A stretch of 64,000 nucleotides of DNA from Corynebacterium curieae (GTDB lineage: Bacteria; Actinomycetota; Actinomycetes; Mycobacteriales; Mycobacteriaceae): positions 124,001 through 188,000 of the forward strand of contig NZ_JAKMUU010000002.1 of the NCBI RefSeq assembly GCF_027570035.1. The letters are read 5' to 3'. The translations under genes were made by a program, and so were the position numbers. This document shows positions 1 to 9,072 of the stretch, in pieces; position 1 is the stretch's first letter, and every line of letters begins with the position of its first letter. The notes under the pieces were generated by a model, which worked only from the letters and a program-made list of their open reading frames with translations, did not search any database and was not told the DNA's origin.

Positions 1-1
1 T

Positions 2-784
2 GATGAAGGCGTGCTGCGCAATGGCGGCCGCCAAGGTGCCGCGGCGGGCCCCGCCGCGCTGCGTTCCGCGCTTGGCTCCTTGGCGGTGCACCATGAGCAC
101 GCGCTTGCCGACGCCGGCACGATCACCACCCAGGCCGATGACCTCGATGGTGCTCACAATGCTCTTTCCGATAAGGTGCAGGAACTCGTCCAGGCCGGCA
201 CCCTCCCCGTTATCCTCGGCGGCGGGCACGAGACTGCCTTTGGCTCCCACCGCGGCCTCTACCGCGCGGTAGGCGCCACCAAGATCATTAATCTGGACGC
301 CCACTTCGATCTGCGCCGCGCCGATCAAGCGACCTCCGGCACCCCGTTCAAGCAGATTTCGGAGCTCACCGATGACTTCGATTACACAGTGTTGGGCATT
401 TCCCGCCCCAATAACACCAAGGTGCTCTTTGATGAGGCCGAATCCCTCGGTGTAGCCATCACCTTGGATGAGGAGCTGGTCAACCTCACCCCGGCCGAGT
501 GCGGCGAGCTCGCCGCCCGTGCCACCGAGGGCAAGGACAAGGTCCACCTCTCCATCGACCTAGACGTATTGCCCGCCTCGACCGCGCCGGGCGTATCCGC
601 CCCAGCGTCCCTAGGCGTATCTTATGAGCGCATCCGCGCCATGGCCGTAGCTATTGCGCGGACTGGAAAGCTGGCCCTAGTGGACGTCGTCGAGCTCAAC
701 CCCACCTTTGACATAGATAACCGCACCGCTAAGGCAGCGGCGCGGCTTATCGACGACATCGTAACGGCCCACCTAGAGGCCTAG
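2..784 (+). CDS. hutG: Formimidoylglutamase, 5' end outside the window
   Basis: The protein belongs to the ureohydrolase (arginase/agmatinase) fold and most resembles HutG, which hydrolyses N-formimidoyl-L-glutamate to glutamate and formamide in histidine breakdown. The frame is open to the left edge and begins DEGVLRNGGRQGAAAGP, a typical HutG N-terminal motif, so only the first residues are missing. The two-manganese site is visible: GGGHE (about 218-235), DAHFD (about 296-310) and SIDLDVLP near 550. The gene ends tail-to-tail with a YjiH-type transporter, a frequent neighbour of corynebacterial hut genes. Arginase or agmatinase is less likely because of the N-terminal motif. Substrate is inferred from family and context. 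Confidence 0.85.
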   Translation, partial: DEGVLRNGGRQGAAAGPAALRSALGSLAVHHEHALADAGTITTQADDLDGAHNALSDKVQELVQAGTLPVILGGGHETAFGSHRGLYRAVGATKIINLDAHFDLRRADQATSGTPFKQISELTDDFDYTVLGISRPNNTKVLFDEAESLGVAITLDEELVNLTPAECGELAARATEGKDKVHLSIDLDVLPASTAPGVSAPASLGVSYERIRAMAVAIARTGKLALVDVVELNPTFDIDNRTAKAAARLIDDIVTAHLEA

Positions 785-792
785 CCACTTTC

Positions 793-2139
793 TCAAAACA
801 GCAGGTGCGCAATCGGGGTGGCGATAAGGATGGTCAGCGCCACGCGCTCAAACCAGATGATGACCAGGTGGGTTAGCTTCACCGGAATCTTGGTAGCCAA
901 GATGCACGGCACCAGCGCGGAGAAGAAGATGATGGCGGAAACCGCCACCACGCCGATAACAAACTTGACCACCATGTTGTCGCTGCCTGCCACCGCGGTG
1001 GCAGGCAGGAACATCTCTGCAATGCCCATGGCCGCACCCTTGCCTGCCTGTACCGGCTCGGGCAGCTGCACTAGCCACGCGAACGGGTAGAACAAGTAGC
1101 CCAGCCACTCAAAGATAGGCGTAAAGCGCGCGAGCAATAGGCCAATAAGACCCACCGACATAATCGAGGGCACGATGGCCGCTGCCATGCGCACGCCATC
1201 GCGCAGGTTCTCCCAGATGGATTCCCACAAGGACGGCGCGCGCTGCAGCGCCAGCATGGCCTCGCGCCACGCATTTTTGAAGCGCGAGCCTTCAACTGGC
1301 TTTTCTGGGTCTGGGTGCGCATCTGCAAAGTACTCGTCTGGAATGGTGCGCAGCGGCGGAATGCGCACGGTAATGGCCGTAACCACAAAGGTCACGATGA
1401 GGGTGACAATGAAGTAGGTGCCCCATACCTTCATCAGGTCAAGCTGCTTAGCCACGATGACCATGAAGGCCGCAGAGACCGTCGAAAAGCCGGTGGCAAT
1501 GATCGCCGCCTCGCGGCCGGTATAGCCGCCCTTTTGGTAGACGCGGTCCGTGACCAAAATGCCTAGCGAATAGGAGCCCACGAACGAGGCCACCGCGTCA
1601 ATGGCTGAGCGCCCTGGTGTCTTCCACAACGGCCGCATGATGGGCTGCATGAGCACGCCAACAAATTCCAGCAGGCCAAAACCAATGAGAAATGCCAGGA
1701 ACGCACCACCGATAGGCACAATGAGGCCTACCGGAATCGCGATGGAGTTCCACAGGAACGGCACTAGGTCCTCATCACCGAGCACCCACGGCAGCGCATC
1801 GATAACCATAAGGAACGAGATCACCGCACCCACGATATTGAGCACCGCAAAGACCGCCTGCAATACGCTTTCTTTAAACGCGCCGGTGGTAAAGCTGCGC
1901 ACCGTGCCATAGACGGCAAGGGCAAAGATAATCCACGGCACCGCCGCTGGAATCCCCTCGCGCACCATGGTGACCATGTGGTCCAAAGGAATGGAACGCT
2001 TATCCTGATAAGTCACCGGCAGGAAGAATACAAACGCGCCAATGGCGCTATATAAAAAGAGTTTCCACCGTCCGCCAGGCTGCGGGATTTCCCCGTCATG
2101 GCTCTGAATGGAGGAATAGACCGATTCGGTAGAAGTCAC
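793..2139 (-). CDS. YjiH family transporter (nucleoside-recognition/GATE domain)
   Basis: A 448-residue polytopic membrane protein with about ten hydrophobic segments. Sequence and length fit the YjiH family, which carries a nucleoside-recognition (Gate) domain in its second half, around SIMSVGLIGLLLARF and the following membrane segments. The substrate of the family is not settled. In Corynebacterium yjiH genes sit beside hutH/hutU/hutI/hutG, so a link to histidine or urocanate uptake is plausible but inferred. The start is a GTG at 2139, followed by a polar N-terminus before the first membrane segment near residue 28. It converges with hutG with only eight bases between the stops. Confidence 0.8.
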   Translation of the reverse strand: MTSTESVYSSIQSHDGEIPQPGGRWKLFLYSAIGAFVFFLPVTYQDKRSIPLDHMVTMVREGIPAAVPWIIFALAVYGTVRSFTTGAFKESVLQAVFAVLNIVGAVISFLMVIDALPWVLGDEDLVPFLWNSIAIPVGLIVPIGGAFLAFLIGFGLLEFVGVLMQPIMRPLWKTPGRSAIDAVASFVGSYSLGILVTDRVYQKGGYTGREAAIIATGFSTVSAAFMVIVAKQLDLMKVWGTYFIVTLIVTFVVTAITVRIPPLRTIPDEYFADAHPDPEKPVEGSRFKNAWREAMLALQRAPSLWESIWENLRDGVRMAAAIVPSIMSVGLIGLLLARFTPIFEWLGYLFYPFAWLVQLPEPVQAGKGAAMGIAEMFLPATAVAGSDNMVVKFVIGVVAVSAIIFFSALVPCILATKIPVKLTHLVIIWFERVALTILIATPIAHLLF

Positions 2140-2272
2140 AGTAAAACCGTCCCCTCAAGCTTGCATACAAAATTCAAGCCCGCGTGACAGCCTTACGCGA
2201 ACATTGGAGATATGTTATCTAAGTAACAGCTCACTGTCTAGACGTTTTCGAGATCCAAGGCACAATAGAGAC

Positions 2273-2668
2273 ATGAGTGAACCCATTCGCGTCGTCGGTG
2301 CCGTCTTCCACGATGGCGAGCGTTTTCTAGCCTGCCGCAAGAAACCGGGCAAACCATTAGAAGGCCACTGGGAATTCCCAGGTGGAAAAATTGAGCCTGG
2401 CGAAACCCCCGAACAAGCTCTAGCTCGAGAAATACACGAAGAGCTAGGCCTCAAAGCCGAAGTGGGACCAAAAGTTACGACAACCACCTACAGGTACGAA
2501 TTCGCGACCATTGAGCTAACCACATTTTATTGCACACTTGTCGACGGCGACCTACGCCTGACCGATCACGACGCTACAAAATGGGTTACCCCCACAGAGG
2601 CTGACAATCTAACTTGGGCTCCCGCTGACATTCCAGCGGTAAAAGCACTAAGTTCTAGTCACAGTTAA
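2273..2668 (+). CDS. NUDIX hydrolase, (deoxy)nucleoside triphosphate pyrophosphohydrolase type
   Basis: A 131-residue MutT-like protein. The NUDIX box is complete: GGKIEPGETPEQALAREIHE followed by ELGL, fitting G-x5-E-x7-REUxEExGU. Such enzymes hydrolyse modified or excess nucleoside triphosphates to monophosphates. I place the start at ATG 2273, because the 23 residues upstream in frame are rich in Ser/Arg and unlike the family. Base composition is visibly more AT-rich than in the flanking genes, and the gene opens a low-GC island that continues with a PLD/helicase/DUF3427 gene. Proteins of this NUDIX type are, to my recollection, recurrent neighbours of DUF3427 helicases, so a role in a defence or repair module is possible. 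Housekeeping 8-oxo-dGTP cleaning is the alternative. Confidence 0.8.
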   Translation: MSEPIRVVGAVFHDGERFLACRKKPGKPLEGHWEFPGGKIEPGETPEQALAREIHEELGLKAEVGPKVTTTTYRYEFATIELTTFYCTLVDGDLRLTDHDATKWVTPTEADNLTWAPADIPAVKALSSSHS

Positions 2669-3068
2669 GAAAAGGAAGAGTCTTCCTTTCGTAGCAACCT
2701 TCTGCCAGCATTCGGCGGATATCCCCCGCTAAACGCAATACCAATTGTGGATCAGATTCCGCCAACACTGCGATTTCCTGCGTTGCCTTTCCTCCGTTGG
2801 TCGTTAGTCCTTCATATGACGGGCGCGCAGAATAGAGATCAGAATATTTCCGCCCGACGCCATTTACATTCCTGAATTTGGGACCTGGCTGAAATGCTTC
2901 ACCATACATAACACCACTAGCCAGCAGGTTAGAAACTCTAGATATTTCTTCCTAAGGCCCCGTAGTTGGCCAACCTAAGCGGATGCCTATCTCAGCCACC
3001 AGAAGAATCTCATCGCGTAGCCATTTTGGGCTTCTCAATCCAATCTCCAATCGAAAGGGAATACAGGT
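2655..3068 (-). pseudogene. Remnant of an McrA-like HNH endonuclease, N-terminal domain only
   Basis: On the minus strand one frame encodes, in order, SPKWLRDEILLVAEIGI, a TAG stop at 2952-2954, then EEISRVSNLLASG, PKFRNVNGVGRKYSDL, then GLTTNGGKATQEI and a leucine-rich end. This order and spacing match the N-terminal domain of McrA-type HNH restriction endonucleases, where WxRDELILALDLY is followed by EIxELSxLLN, FRNPNGVxxKLxNF and GLTRGGKxDxEVW. The piece is broken by the internal stop and lacks the HNH nuclease domain. It ends at 2655, overlapping the NUDIX 3' end by 14 bases. I read it as a decayed gene. The open 3' half (2655-2909) might instead be annotated as a small hypothetical protein. 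Confidence 0.5.
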
Positions 3069-3134
3069 TTAGAATGCTGGCTTTGCCCTTTTAACGAGTT
3101 CAAACTCTCTGGGAAATGCAGCAATTAAAAAGCA

Positions 3135-3155
3135 CCGGAGGGCAGTACCCTCCGG
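3135..3155. terminator. Perfect hairpin, possible terminator reading leftwards
   Basis: CCGGAGGG at 3135-3142 pairs exactly with CCCTCCGG at 3148-3155 around a five-base loop. Read on the minus strand the stem is followed by TGCTTTTTAATTGC, a usable U-tract; read on the plus strand the tail is only AGAAAATTTATTT. No minus-strand gene ends here now, so it may be an orphan of the decayed nuclease locus. The remaining sequence between 2910 and 3223 shows no intact gene. Confidence 0.4.
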
Positions 3156-3223
3156 AGAAAATTTATTTGGCTAATCCTCGAATGCGCCAATTGAAACTCC
3201 AGAGCCTTTAAAATTTGGTCATT

Positions 3224-6200
3224 ATGAGCACTAGACCCGACTCTTCCCTACCTTTCGGTGTGTACGAGACCCCAATTACGTACCGAGTTCGCGAGCGCAT
3301 GGACGACACGCTAAACAATTATCCTGCCGCAGGATTTGGTATAGGAAGAAGTTCCGATCAAGAAGCTCATGGCCGCTATGCCTCAGCGGTTTCTCAACAC
3401 ATCGGATCACTTCTTGAGCACCGTCTCTACAGTTTGAAGTCCCCTGAAGATCGAATTGCCTTAATCAATAAGATTGCACTTCTGCTAGACGAGGATGAAG
3501 GAATCGATTCCGAGGAGCTCCTCTACGCTGTTTATAACTCCGGGTTGGCGGAACCTCCCATTCTTCCGGACGTATCGCTCACCAAAAGTGCCCTGTTTAC
3601 CAATGCTCAGGGAGAGTCGAGTTTAACCAGCGAAATCGAGAGAGAAATACAAACTGCTGATTCTGTAGATCTGCTTTGTGCTTTCATCAAGAACTCCGGC
3701 ATTAGCGTCCTCGATAGACAGCTCGAGTACCTTCGGGATAAAAAGATCCCATTCCGTCTTCTCACTTCTACCTACTGCGGTGCGTCTGACGCAGCCGCGC
3801 TCAAACGATTGATTGAGAAGTATCAGGCTGACGTGAAGATTTGCTATGAACACAAATCGACTCGTCTTCACGCCAAAGCTTGGCTCTTCCGCCGAAAATC
3901 CGGTTTCGACGCGGCTTTTATTGGTAGTTCCAACCTGTCAAAGTCCGCTCTCGTCGATGGCTGGGAATGGAATGTTCGCGGGTCCAACACCGCAACCCCG
4001 GAAGTCATCGACAAGTTCATTAAGACTTTCGATAGCTACTGGCACGACAGTCACTTCAAGACTTTCGATCCTAATATCGACATGGAGCGGCTCGAGCAGT
4101 CTCTCCGCATTGCCAAGGGCAGTGAAGTTCCCGGAGCGCTTCGCCAACTGGAGTTATCTGGCCTAGAGGTAACACCCTACCCCTACCAAGAAGAGATGCT
4201 CGAGGCGCTGCGGGCAGAGCGAGAGGTAAAAGCTCGACATCGAAACGTCCTGGTGGCTGCCACAGGAACAGGAAAAACCGTAGTTGCCGCACTGGATTAC
4301 CGAAACCTATGCGAACAATGGAAGCGACGTCCCCGCTTGCTCTTCGTAGCTCACCGGAAGGAAATTCTTCACCAAGCCCGACGGACATTCCAGGAAGTAC
4401 TCAAAGACGCCGACTTCGGTGAGCTGCTAGTCGACGGCGCTGAGCCTCGCCGCTGGGATTATGTTTTCGCCAGTGTGCAATCTCTTAGCGCTTCCCGACT
4501 AAAAAAGCTAAATCCCAAGCGTTTTGATGTCGTAGTAATCGACGAGTTCCATCACGCACAAGCTCCCACATATAGGGCACTTTTGGACCACTTTCAGCCA
4601 CAAGAACTCTTAGGCTTAACGGCTACTCCGGAACGCGGTGATGGCGAAAACGTTCAGAAATACTTTGACTATCGCGTAGCTCATGAACTGCGCCTTTGGG
4701 ATGCTTTGCGCCTACAGCTCTTAGTTCCTATGCATTACTATGGGATAGCTGATGGCACGGATCTTTCCTCGTTGACTTGGAGCCGAGGTAAAAAGGACTA
4801 CAACTCCAAAGAGCTCTCCGAGTTCTACATCAAGTCAGGCGAAAAGCGCACCCGCTTCATCATCAACGAGCTAAACCGACGCATTTTCGATCTTTCCCAG
4901 ATGAAGGCTATCGGGTTTTGCGTCACTATTGCCCACGCAGAATATATGGCGCAGCAATTCCAGCAATTTGGAATCCCAGCGCGAGCCGTCACAAGCGATC
5001 TCCCCGCTACGGAGCGAGCCCAAGCCATTAAAGATCTGGAGACTGGCAAGGTCAAAGTCCTGTTCTCCGTAGATATATTTAATGAGGGCGTAGATATTCC
5101 TGCTGTTAACACCCTACTTTTGCTCCGCCCAACGCAAAGCCCGGTGATCTTTCTGCAGCAACTGGGTCGTGGTCTCCGTCTGTCTCCAGGAAAAGACTCC
5201 TGTGTCATTTTCGATTTCATTGGCCAGCAGCATGTTGATTTTGATTTCGAGCGAAAGTTCCATGCCTTAACCCGGAAGCGAGGCAAACTCTTAGCTGAAG
5301 AAATTGAACAGGGCTTTCCCACCACTCCACCGGGTTCACATATTCAGTTCGATGAAACGACAGCCGAGCAGGTTCTCCGCAATGTCAAGAAGATCTCACG
5401 AAATTCCCTACGTAATGTGCGCGCATTGCTCTCTGAAATTCGAACCACAAATCTCAAAGAGTTCCTTGAGGATTCGAACCTGCAACTAGAGGACATTTAC
5501 CGCCCATCAAAGTATTCGTGGACGCGACTGCTTCGAGAGGAAGGCCTGCTTAGGCAGAACTCCGACAAAACCGAATCATTTCTACTTAACCGAATTCGGG
5601 TCTTCCTCCATGTCAACGATCCACACCGAATCGATGCCTATCTGCGTATCCTTTCCACCCCAAGTCTTCGCTACGCCGACATGGAACCATCCGACCAAGC
5701 TTTCACCCGAATGCTCGTACTCGGATTCTGGGCGAATTCAAATTCTCAGCATCCTGGTTCCTTTGACGCAGCTCTCACCGTCTTGCGCCAGCATCCGCAA
5801 GTTGCTTGGGAATTAGAGCAGGTTATGAAACTGAGAAGTGACTCCTCGCGCATCATCCCGCAGCATAGCGATAATTCCGTTCTAGAAACACATGCGGATT
5901 ACTCGCTGGCCGAACTTATCGGCGCTTTAGAGTCGGGAAGCCTTCAGCAGCTTGCGAACCTGCCTCGAGAGGGCGTGAAATACTTTCCCGATATCAACAC
6001 AGATCTTTTCTTGGTGACGTTTCAAAAGGACGAACAAGTAAGTGCCTCCACGAATTACCGAGACTATCCAATTTCGCCCGATCTTTTGCACTGGGAATCT
6101 CAATCAACAACGACCTTGAAATCGAAGGCGGCTAGGCGATACATCGGCCATCAAGAGCGCGATGGAAAAATTCTCATTGCCTCGCGCTTTACCAAGAAGA

Positions 6201-6346
6201 ACGAAGTCGGGACAGCGAGCGCATATACCTATCTCGGTGCAGTAGATTATGTATCCCACCATGGGGAAAAGCCGATCCAGTTCGAATGGAAGCTCCAAAG
6301 GGCAATGCCCAAGGCACTCTATGCTGCGGGACGAACGGTGGCCTAG
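3224..6346 (+). CDS. PLD-like nuclease / SF2 helicase / DUF3427 protein
   Basis: A 1040-residue cytosolic protein with three parts. Residues about 120-270 hold a phospholipase-D-type nuclease domain with HAKAWLF (H216, K218) and GSSNLS. Residues about 310-690 form a superfamily 2 helicase: ATGTGKT (K351), DEFH at 440-443, GLTATPER, and QQLGRGLR with the motif VI glycine near 648. The C-terminal third ends in a DUF3427 domain with SPDLLHWESQSTT and AYTYLGAVDYVSHHGE. The family is predicted to act on DNA, and its architecture suggests defence or repair; no activity is demonstrated to my knowledge. The start could also be TTG 3215; I prefer ATG 3224. Neither has a clear Shine-Dalgarno sequence. 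The gene is AT-rich compared with the core genes and sits between a NUDIX gene and a broken transporter, which suggests horizontal acquisition. Confidence 0.85.
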   Translation: MSTRPDSSLPFGVYETPITYRVRERMDDTLNNYPAAGFGIGRSSDQEAHGRYASAVSQHIGSLLEHRLYSLKSPEDRIALINKIALLLDEDEGIDSEELLYAVYNSGLAEPPILPDVSLTKSALFTNAQGESSLTSEIEREIQTADSVDLLCAFIKNSGISVLDRQLEYLRDKKIPFRLLTSTYCGASDAAALKRLIEKYQADVKICYEHKSTRLHAKAWLFRRKSGFDAAFIGSSNLSKSALVDGWEWNVRGSNTATPEVIDKFIKTFDSYWHDSHFKTFDPNIDMERLEQSLRIAKGSEVPGALRQLELSGLEVTPYPYQEEMLEALRAEREVKARHRNVLVAATGTGKTVVAALDYRNLCEQWKRRPRLLFVAHRKEILHQARRTFQEVLKDADFGELLVDGAEPRRWDYVFASVQSLSASRLKKLNPKRFDVVVIDEFHHAQAPTYRALLDHFQPQELLGLTATPERGDGENVQKYFDYRVAHELRLWDALRLQLLVPMHYYGIADGTDLSSLTWSRGKKDYNSKELSEFYIKSGEKRTRFIINELNRRIFDLSQMKAIGFCVTIAHAEYMAQQFQQFGIPARAVTSDLPATERAQAIKDLETGKVKVLFSVDIFNEGVDIPAVNTLLLLRPTQSPVIFLQQLGRGLRLSPGKDSCVIFDFIGQQHVDFDFERKFHALTRKRGKLLAEEIEQGFPTTPPGSHIQFDETTAEQVLRNVKKISRNSLRNVRALLSEIRTTNLKEFLEDSNLQLEDIYRPSKYSWTRLLREEGLLRQNSDKTESFLLNRIRVFLHVNDPHRIDAYLRILSTPSLRYADMEPSDQAFTRMLVLGFWANSNSQHPGSFDAALTVLRQHPQVAWELEQVMKLRSDSSRIIPQHSDNSVLETHADYSLAELIGALESGSLQQLANLPREGVKYFPDINTDLFLVTFQKDEQVSASTNYRDYPISPDLLHWESQSTTTLKSKAARRYIGHQERDGKILIASRFTKKNEVGTASAYTYLGAVDYVSHHGEKPIQFEWKLQRAMPKALYAAGRTVA

Positions 6347-6402
6347 AAATCCAACCGAGAAATTGAAATACCCGTTTTACTGATAACAAGCACCACTCTC
6401 CC

Positions 6403-6408
6403 TATAGT
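6403..6408 (+). promoter_or_regulatory. Candidate -10 box of the Nramp-like gene
   Basis: TATAGT lies 31 bases before the ATG at 6440, and a GAGAGGG ribosome site follows. No convincing -35 hexamer was seen. Confidence 0.35.
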
Positions 6409-6439
6409 GATTAGAAACACAATCAATCGAGAGGGTGCT

Positions 6440-7733
6440 ATGAGTCAGACCAGCGAATCGAGTTCCGCCCGGCCTGCAGAGGACATGCACGACACTGGAA
6501 CAACCGACCAGGCCAGAGTGAAGTGGACCTTAGTCGGTCCGGGACTAGTTGCCGCAGCGACAGGTGTCGGCGCAGCCGACCTAGTTGCCACTATGATTGC
6601 CGGCCAACGCTATGGCTACGCTCTCCTGTGGGCGGTCATTATCGGTACGATAATGAAGATTGTGCTGGTCGAAGGTGTCGGGCGGTATAGCCTTGCTACC
6701 GGAAACACAATGTTCCATGGCTGGCGCGAGTTAGGTCGATGGACTTCCTGGTATTTTGCCCCCCTATATCGTTATTTGGGGACTTGTTTATGGCGCTGCA
6801 TCGATATCCGGAGCTGGTCTCGCCCTCAGCGCCCTTTTCCCAGGAACCAGCCTCGAGATGTGGGCAATTATTTCCGGAATAGTCTGTTTTGTTCTGACTT
6901 GGCTTGGCCGGTATCAACTCTTTGAGAAGCTATCAGCCATTTTGGTCGGAATCATGTTTGTCACCGTGGTGGGTATCGCCGCCATTACAGCTCCGAACCT
7001 TCCCGAAGTCATCGGAGGTTTAGTACCGCGGATTCCGGATGGCTCCTTCGTGTACGTACTGTCCATCGCCGGCGGAGTGGGCGGCACAATTACTCTTGCT
7101 GCCTACGGTTACTGGCTGCGTGAAAAGGAATGGTACACGCCGAAATGGATACAGGTTATGCGCATGGACAATGCGGTGGCTTACTCAGTTACCGGTATTT
7201 TTGTTCTGGCTACACTCGCACTGGGTGCTGAGCTCCTCTACAGCGCCAACGTCGCGGTCTCCGATAATGACCAGGGCCTCGTCGATATGGCAGACGTTCT
7301 CGAGGACCGCTACGGAACTTTCATGTCCAAATTGTTCATTGTCGGGTTCTTCTCTGCCGCATTCTCTTCCTGCCTTGGTGTTTGGAACGGCGTGTCTCTA
7401 ATGTTTGCCGACTACATCGGTCACCTCAAAAAGATCCCGCAAGGCGATCCCCGAACCAGTACAGGTGGAAAGTACTACCGCGCTTACCTCATCTGGCTAA
7501 CCTTCCCACCAATGCTGCTTTTGCTCCTTGGAAAACCAACCGGCCTTATCATCGCCTACGGAGTCCTGGGCGCTTTGTTTATGCCGTTCTTAGGCCTTAC
7601 GCTTTTGGTCCTGCTGAATACCAAACACACCCCAAAGCAATGGAGAAACGGCTGGATCGTCAACACGTTGATGGCGATTATTTCCGTTGCCTTCGTTTAT
7701 CTATGCGTTTCCCAATTGGCTGAAATTTTTTAG
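6440..7733 (+). pseudogene. Nramp-related divalent-cation transporter, frameshifted
   Basis: The two halves of one transporter lie in different frames. The first runs from ATG 6440 (GAGAGGG upstream) to WYFAP at about 6763; the second resumes with PYIVIWGLVYGAAS and reads to 7733. The shift falls in a run of six C at 6759-6764: five C would restore the family sequence. Joined, the protein is about 430 residues with 10-11 membrane segments, normal for Nramp. The canonical DPGN of helix 1 is replaced by GVGAADL, and the helix 6 MPH motif is also absent (GGVGGTITLAAYGYW), as in an actinobacterial Nramp-like subfamily of unknown substrate. A sequencing error in the homopolymer, true decay or phase variation cannot be told apart here. 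Confidence 0.8.
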
Positions 7734-7748
7734 CCGAAACACAAATAC

Positions 7749-8990
7749 TTACTTTTCTTGCGGCACTCGCATCGGCTTATTCCCCACCCCGGCGTGCGGG
7801 TCTCGGCCGAAGATCCAAGCAATGATGCCGATAAGTGCGATGGCGCCGCAGACGGTGAAGGCGAGGGGGAAGCCGCAGGCGTCGGCAAGCAGGCCAATAA
7901 GCATAGGTCCCAAGATCTGGCCGAAGTCTCCTGCCATCTGGAAGGTAGAAAGCACCTTGCCGCCGGAGCGGTCATTGCCCACGATATCGCCCACCGCGGC
8001 CTGCTGGGAGGGGTTGATAAGCCCGGAAGAAGCGCCGGCGAAAGCGGAGATGAGCAGAAGGAACCACACGCTGGTGGCCATGCCCATGAGCACCATAAAG
8101 ATGGCTGAGCCGACGAGGCCGATGAGGATGAGCGGCTTGCGGCCGTGGATATCGGACCACCTGCCGGAAAACTGCAAGACGATAGCGTTGCCAGCAGCAA
8201 AAACGGCAAGCGCAAGACCGGAAGCAGCCGCGCCATTGTGGAAGATGGAAGCGGCAAAAAGCGGAAGGACGGATACGCGCACGCCCATGTTGATCCAGCT
8301 ATGGGCAAAGTTGGAGGTCAGCACCGCACGGTAGGCAGTATCGTCCCAGGCCTCCTGCAGGCGCATCGGCGGTAGCTTGTCCTTGCTGGCCTGCTTGTGG
8401 TTGACGCGGGGCATTTGCCACCAGACGACGAATGCGGCGAGCGCGACACCCGCGCCGTAGATGAAAAATGGCCAGCGGAATCCCAGAAAGGAGAGGCTAG
8501 CGCCGAGTACTGGGCCGGCGACGTTGCCTAAAAGGAAGGCCGTGGCGTAGGTGGCAGAGCACTTGCCGCGAATCGTCGGCGGGGACATGCGCACAATAAG
8601 GCCCATGGCAGAAACGGTGAACATGGTCGAGCCGATGCCGGCTATAGCACGCAGGGCCACGATATGCCAGTAGCTTTGGGCGATCGAGACTAAGCCCGTA
8701 GTAACCGCAACGGTCATAAGCCCAACGAGGTAGACACGGCGCGAGCCGACGCGATCTACCAGCGAGCCGGACATGGGCGCAAAGATAAGGCGAGAGGCGG
8801 CGAAGATGGATACCACAAGGCCCGCCGCGGCCATGGAGACATCGAAGCTCACCACGAACTGCGGCAAAAGTGGGGCGATGAGACCATAGCCTAAAGCGAT
8901 AATAAAGGCAGCGGTGACCATGACCCAGATTTCGCGTGGGATCTTTGGTGCTTCCCCGTGTTCTACTTCCCCGCTGTGTGTATTCATCAT
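7749..8990 (-). CDS. MFS transporter, drug-exporter type
   Basis: A 413-residue major facilitator superfamily protein with about twelve membrane segments. After a polar 25-residue N-terminus, helix 1 begins at MVTAAFIIALGYGLI. The cytoplasmic loop between helices 2 and 3 shows GSLVDRVGSRR, the MFS motif A, and SDIHGRKPLI is its repeat in the second half. Members with this pattern are proton-coupled exporters of hydrophobic compounds, but the substrate cannot be read from sequence. It is transcribed away from the neighbouring small gene at 9073. Composition returns to the high-GC core here, so the gene marks the right flank of the island at 2.2-7.7 kb. Confidence 0.8.
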   Translation of the reverse strand: MMNTHSGEVEHGEAPKIPREIWVMVTAAFIIALGYGLIAPLLPQFVVSFDVSMAAAGLVVSIFAASRLIFAPMSGSLVDRVGSRRVYLVGLMTVAVTTGLVSIAQSYWHIVALRAIAGIGSTMFTVSAMGLIVRMSPPTIRGKCSATYATAFLLGNVAGPVLGASLSFLGFRWPFFIYGAGVALAAFVVWWQMPRVNHKQASKDKLPPMRLQEAWDDTAYRAVLTSNFAHSWINMGVRVSVLPLFAASIFHNGAAASGLALAVFAAGNAIVLQFSGRWSDIHGRKPLILIGLVGSAIFMVLMGMATSVWFLLLISAFAGASSGLINPSQQAAVGDIVGNDRSGGKVLSTFQMAGDFGQILGPMLIGLLADACGFPLAFTVCGAIALIGIIAWIFGRDPHAGVGNKPMRVPQEK

Positions 8991-9043
8991 ATCGGCTGCA
9001 ACTCTAATCCTTGGCGTGGTGGAAAGCCATTTTCGATTATCGT

Positions 9044-9059
9044 TCGAACACCTGTTTTA
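9044..9059. promoter_or_regulatory. LexA-like (SOS) operator
   Basis: TCGAACACCTGTTTTA matches the actinobacterial SOS box TCGAACA-NN-TGTTCGA except for two bases of the right half. It lies directly before a TAACGT -10 candidate (9061-9066) of the gene starting at 9073, so LexA bound here would block that promoter. It is also 54 bases upstream of the divergent MFS gene. No binding evidence is available. Confidence 0.4.
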
Positions 9060-9072
9060 TTAACGTAGGGTG

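Noticed and set aside
2910..3223. A riboswitch or small RNA gene before the helicase gene
   Set aside because: Apart from one hairpin and the nuclease remnant no conserved motif could be seen.
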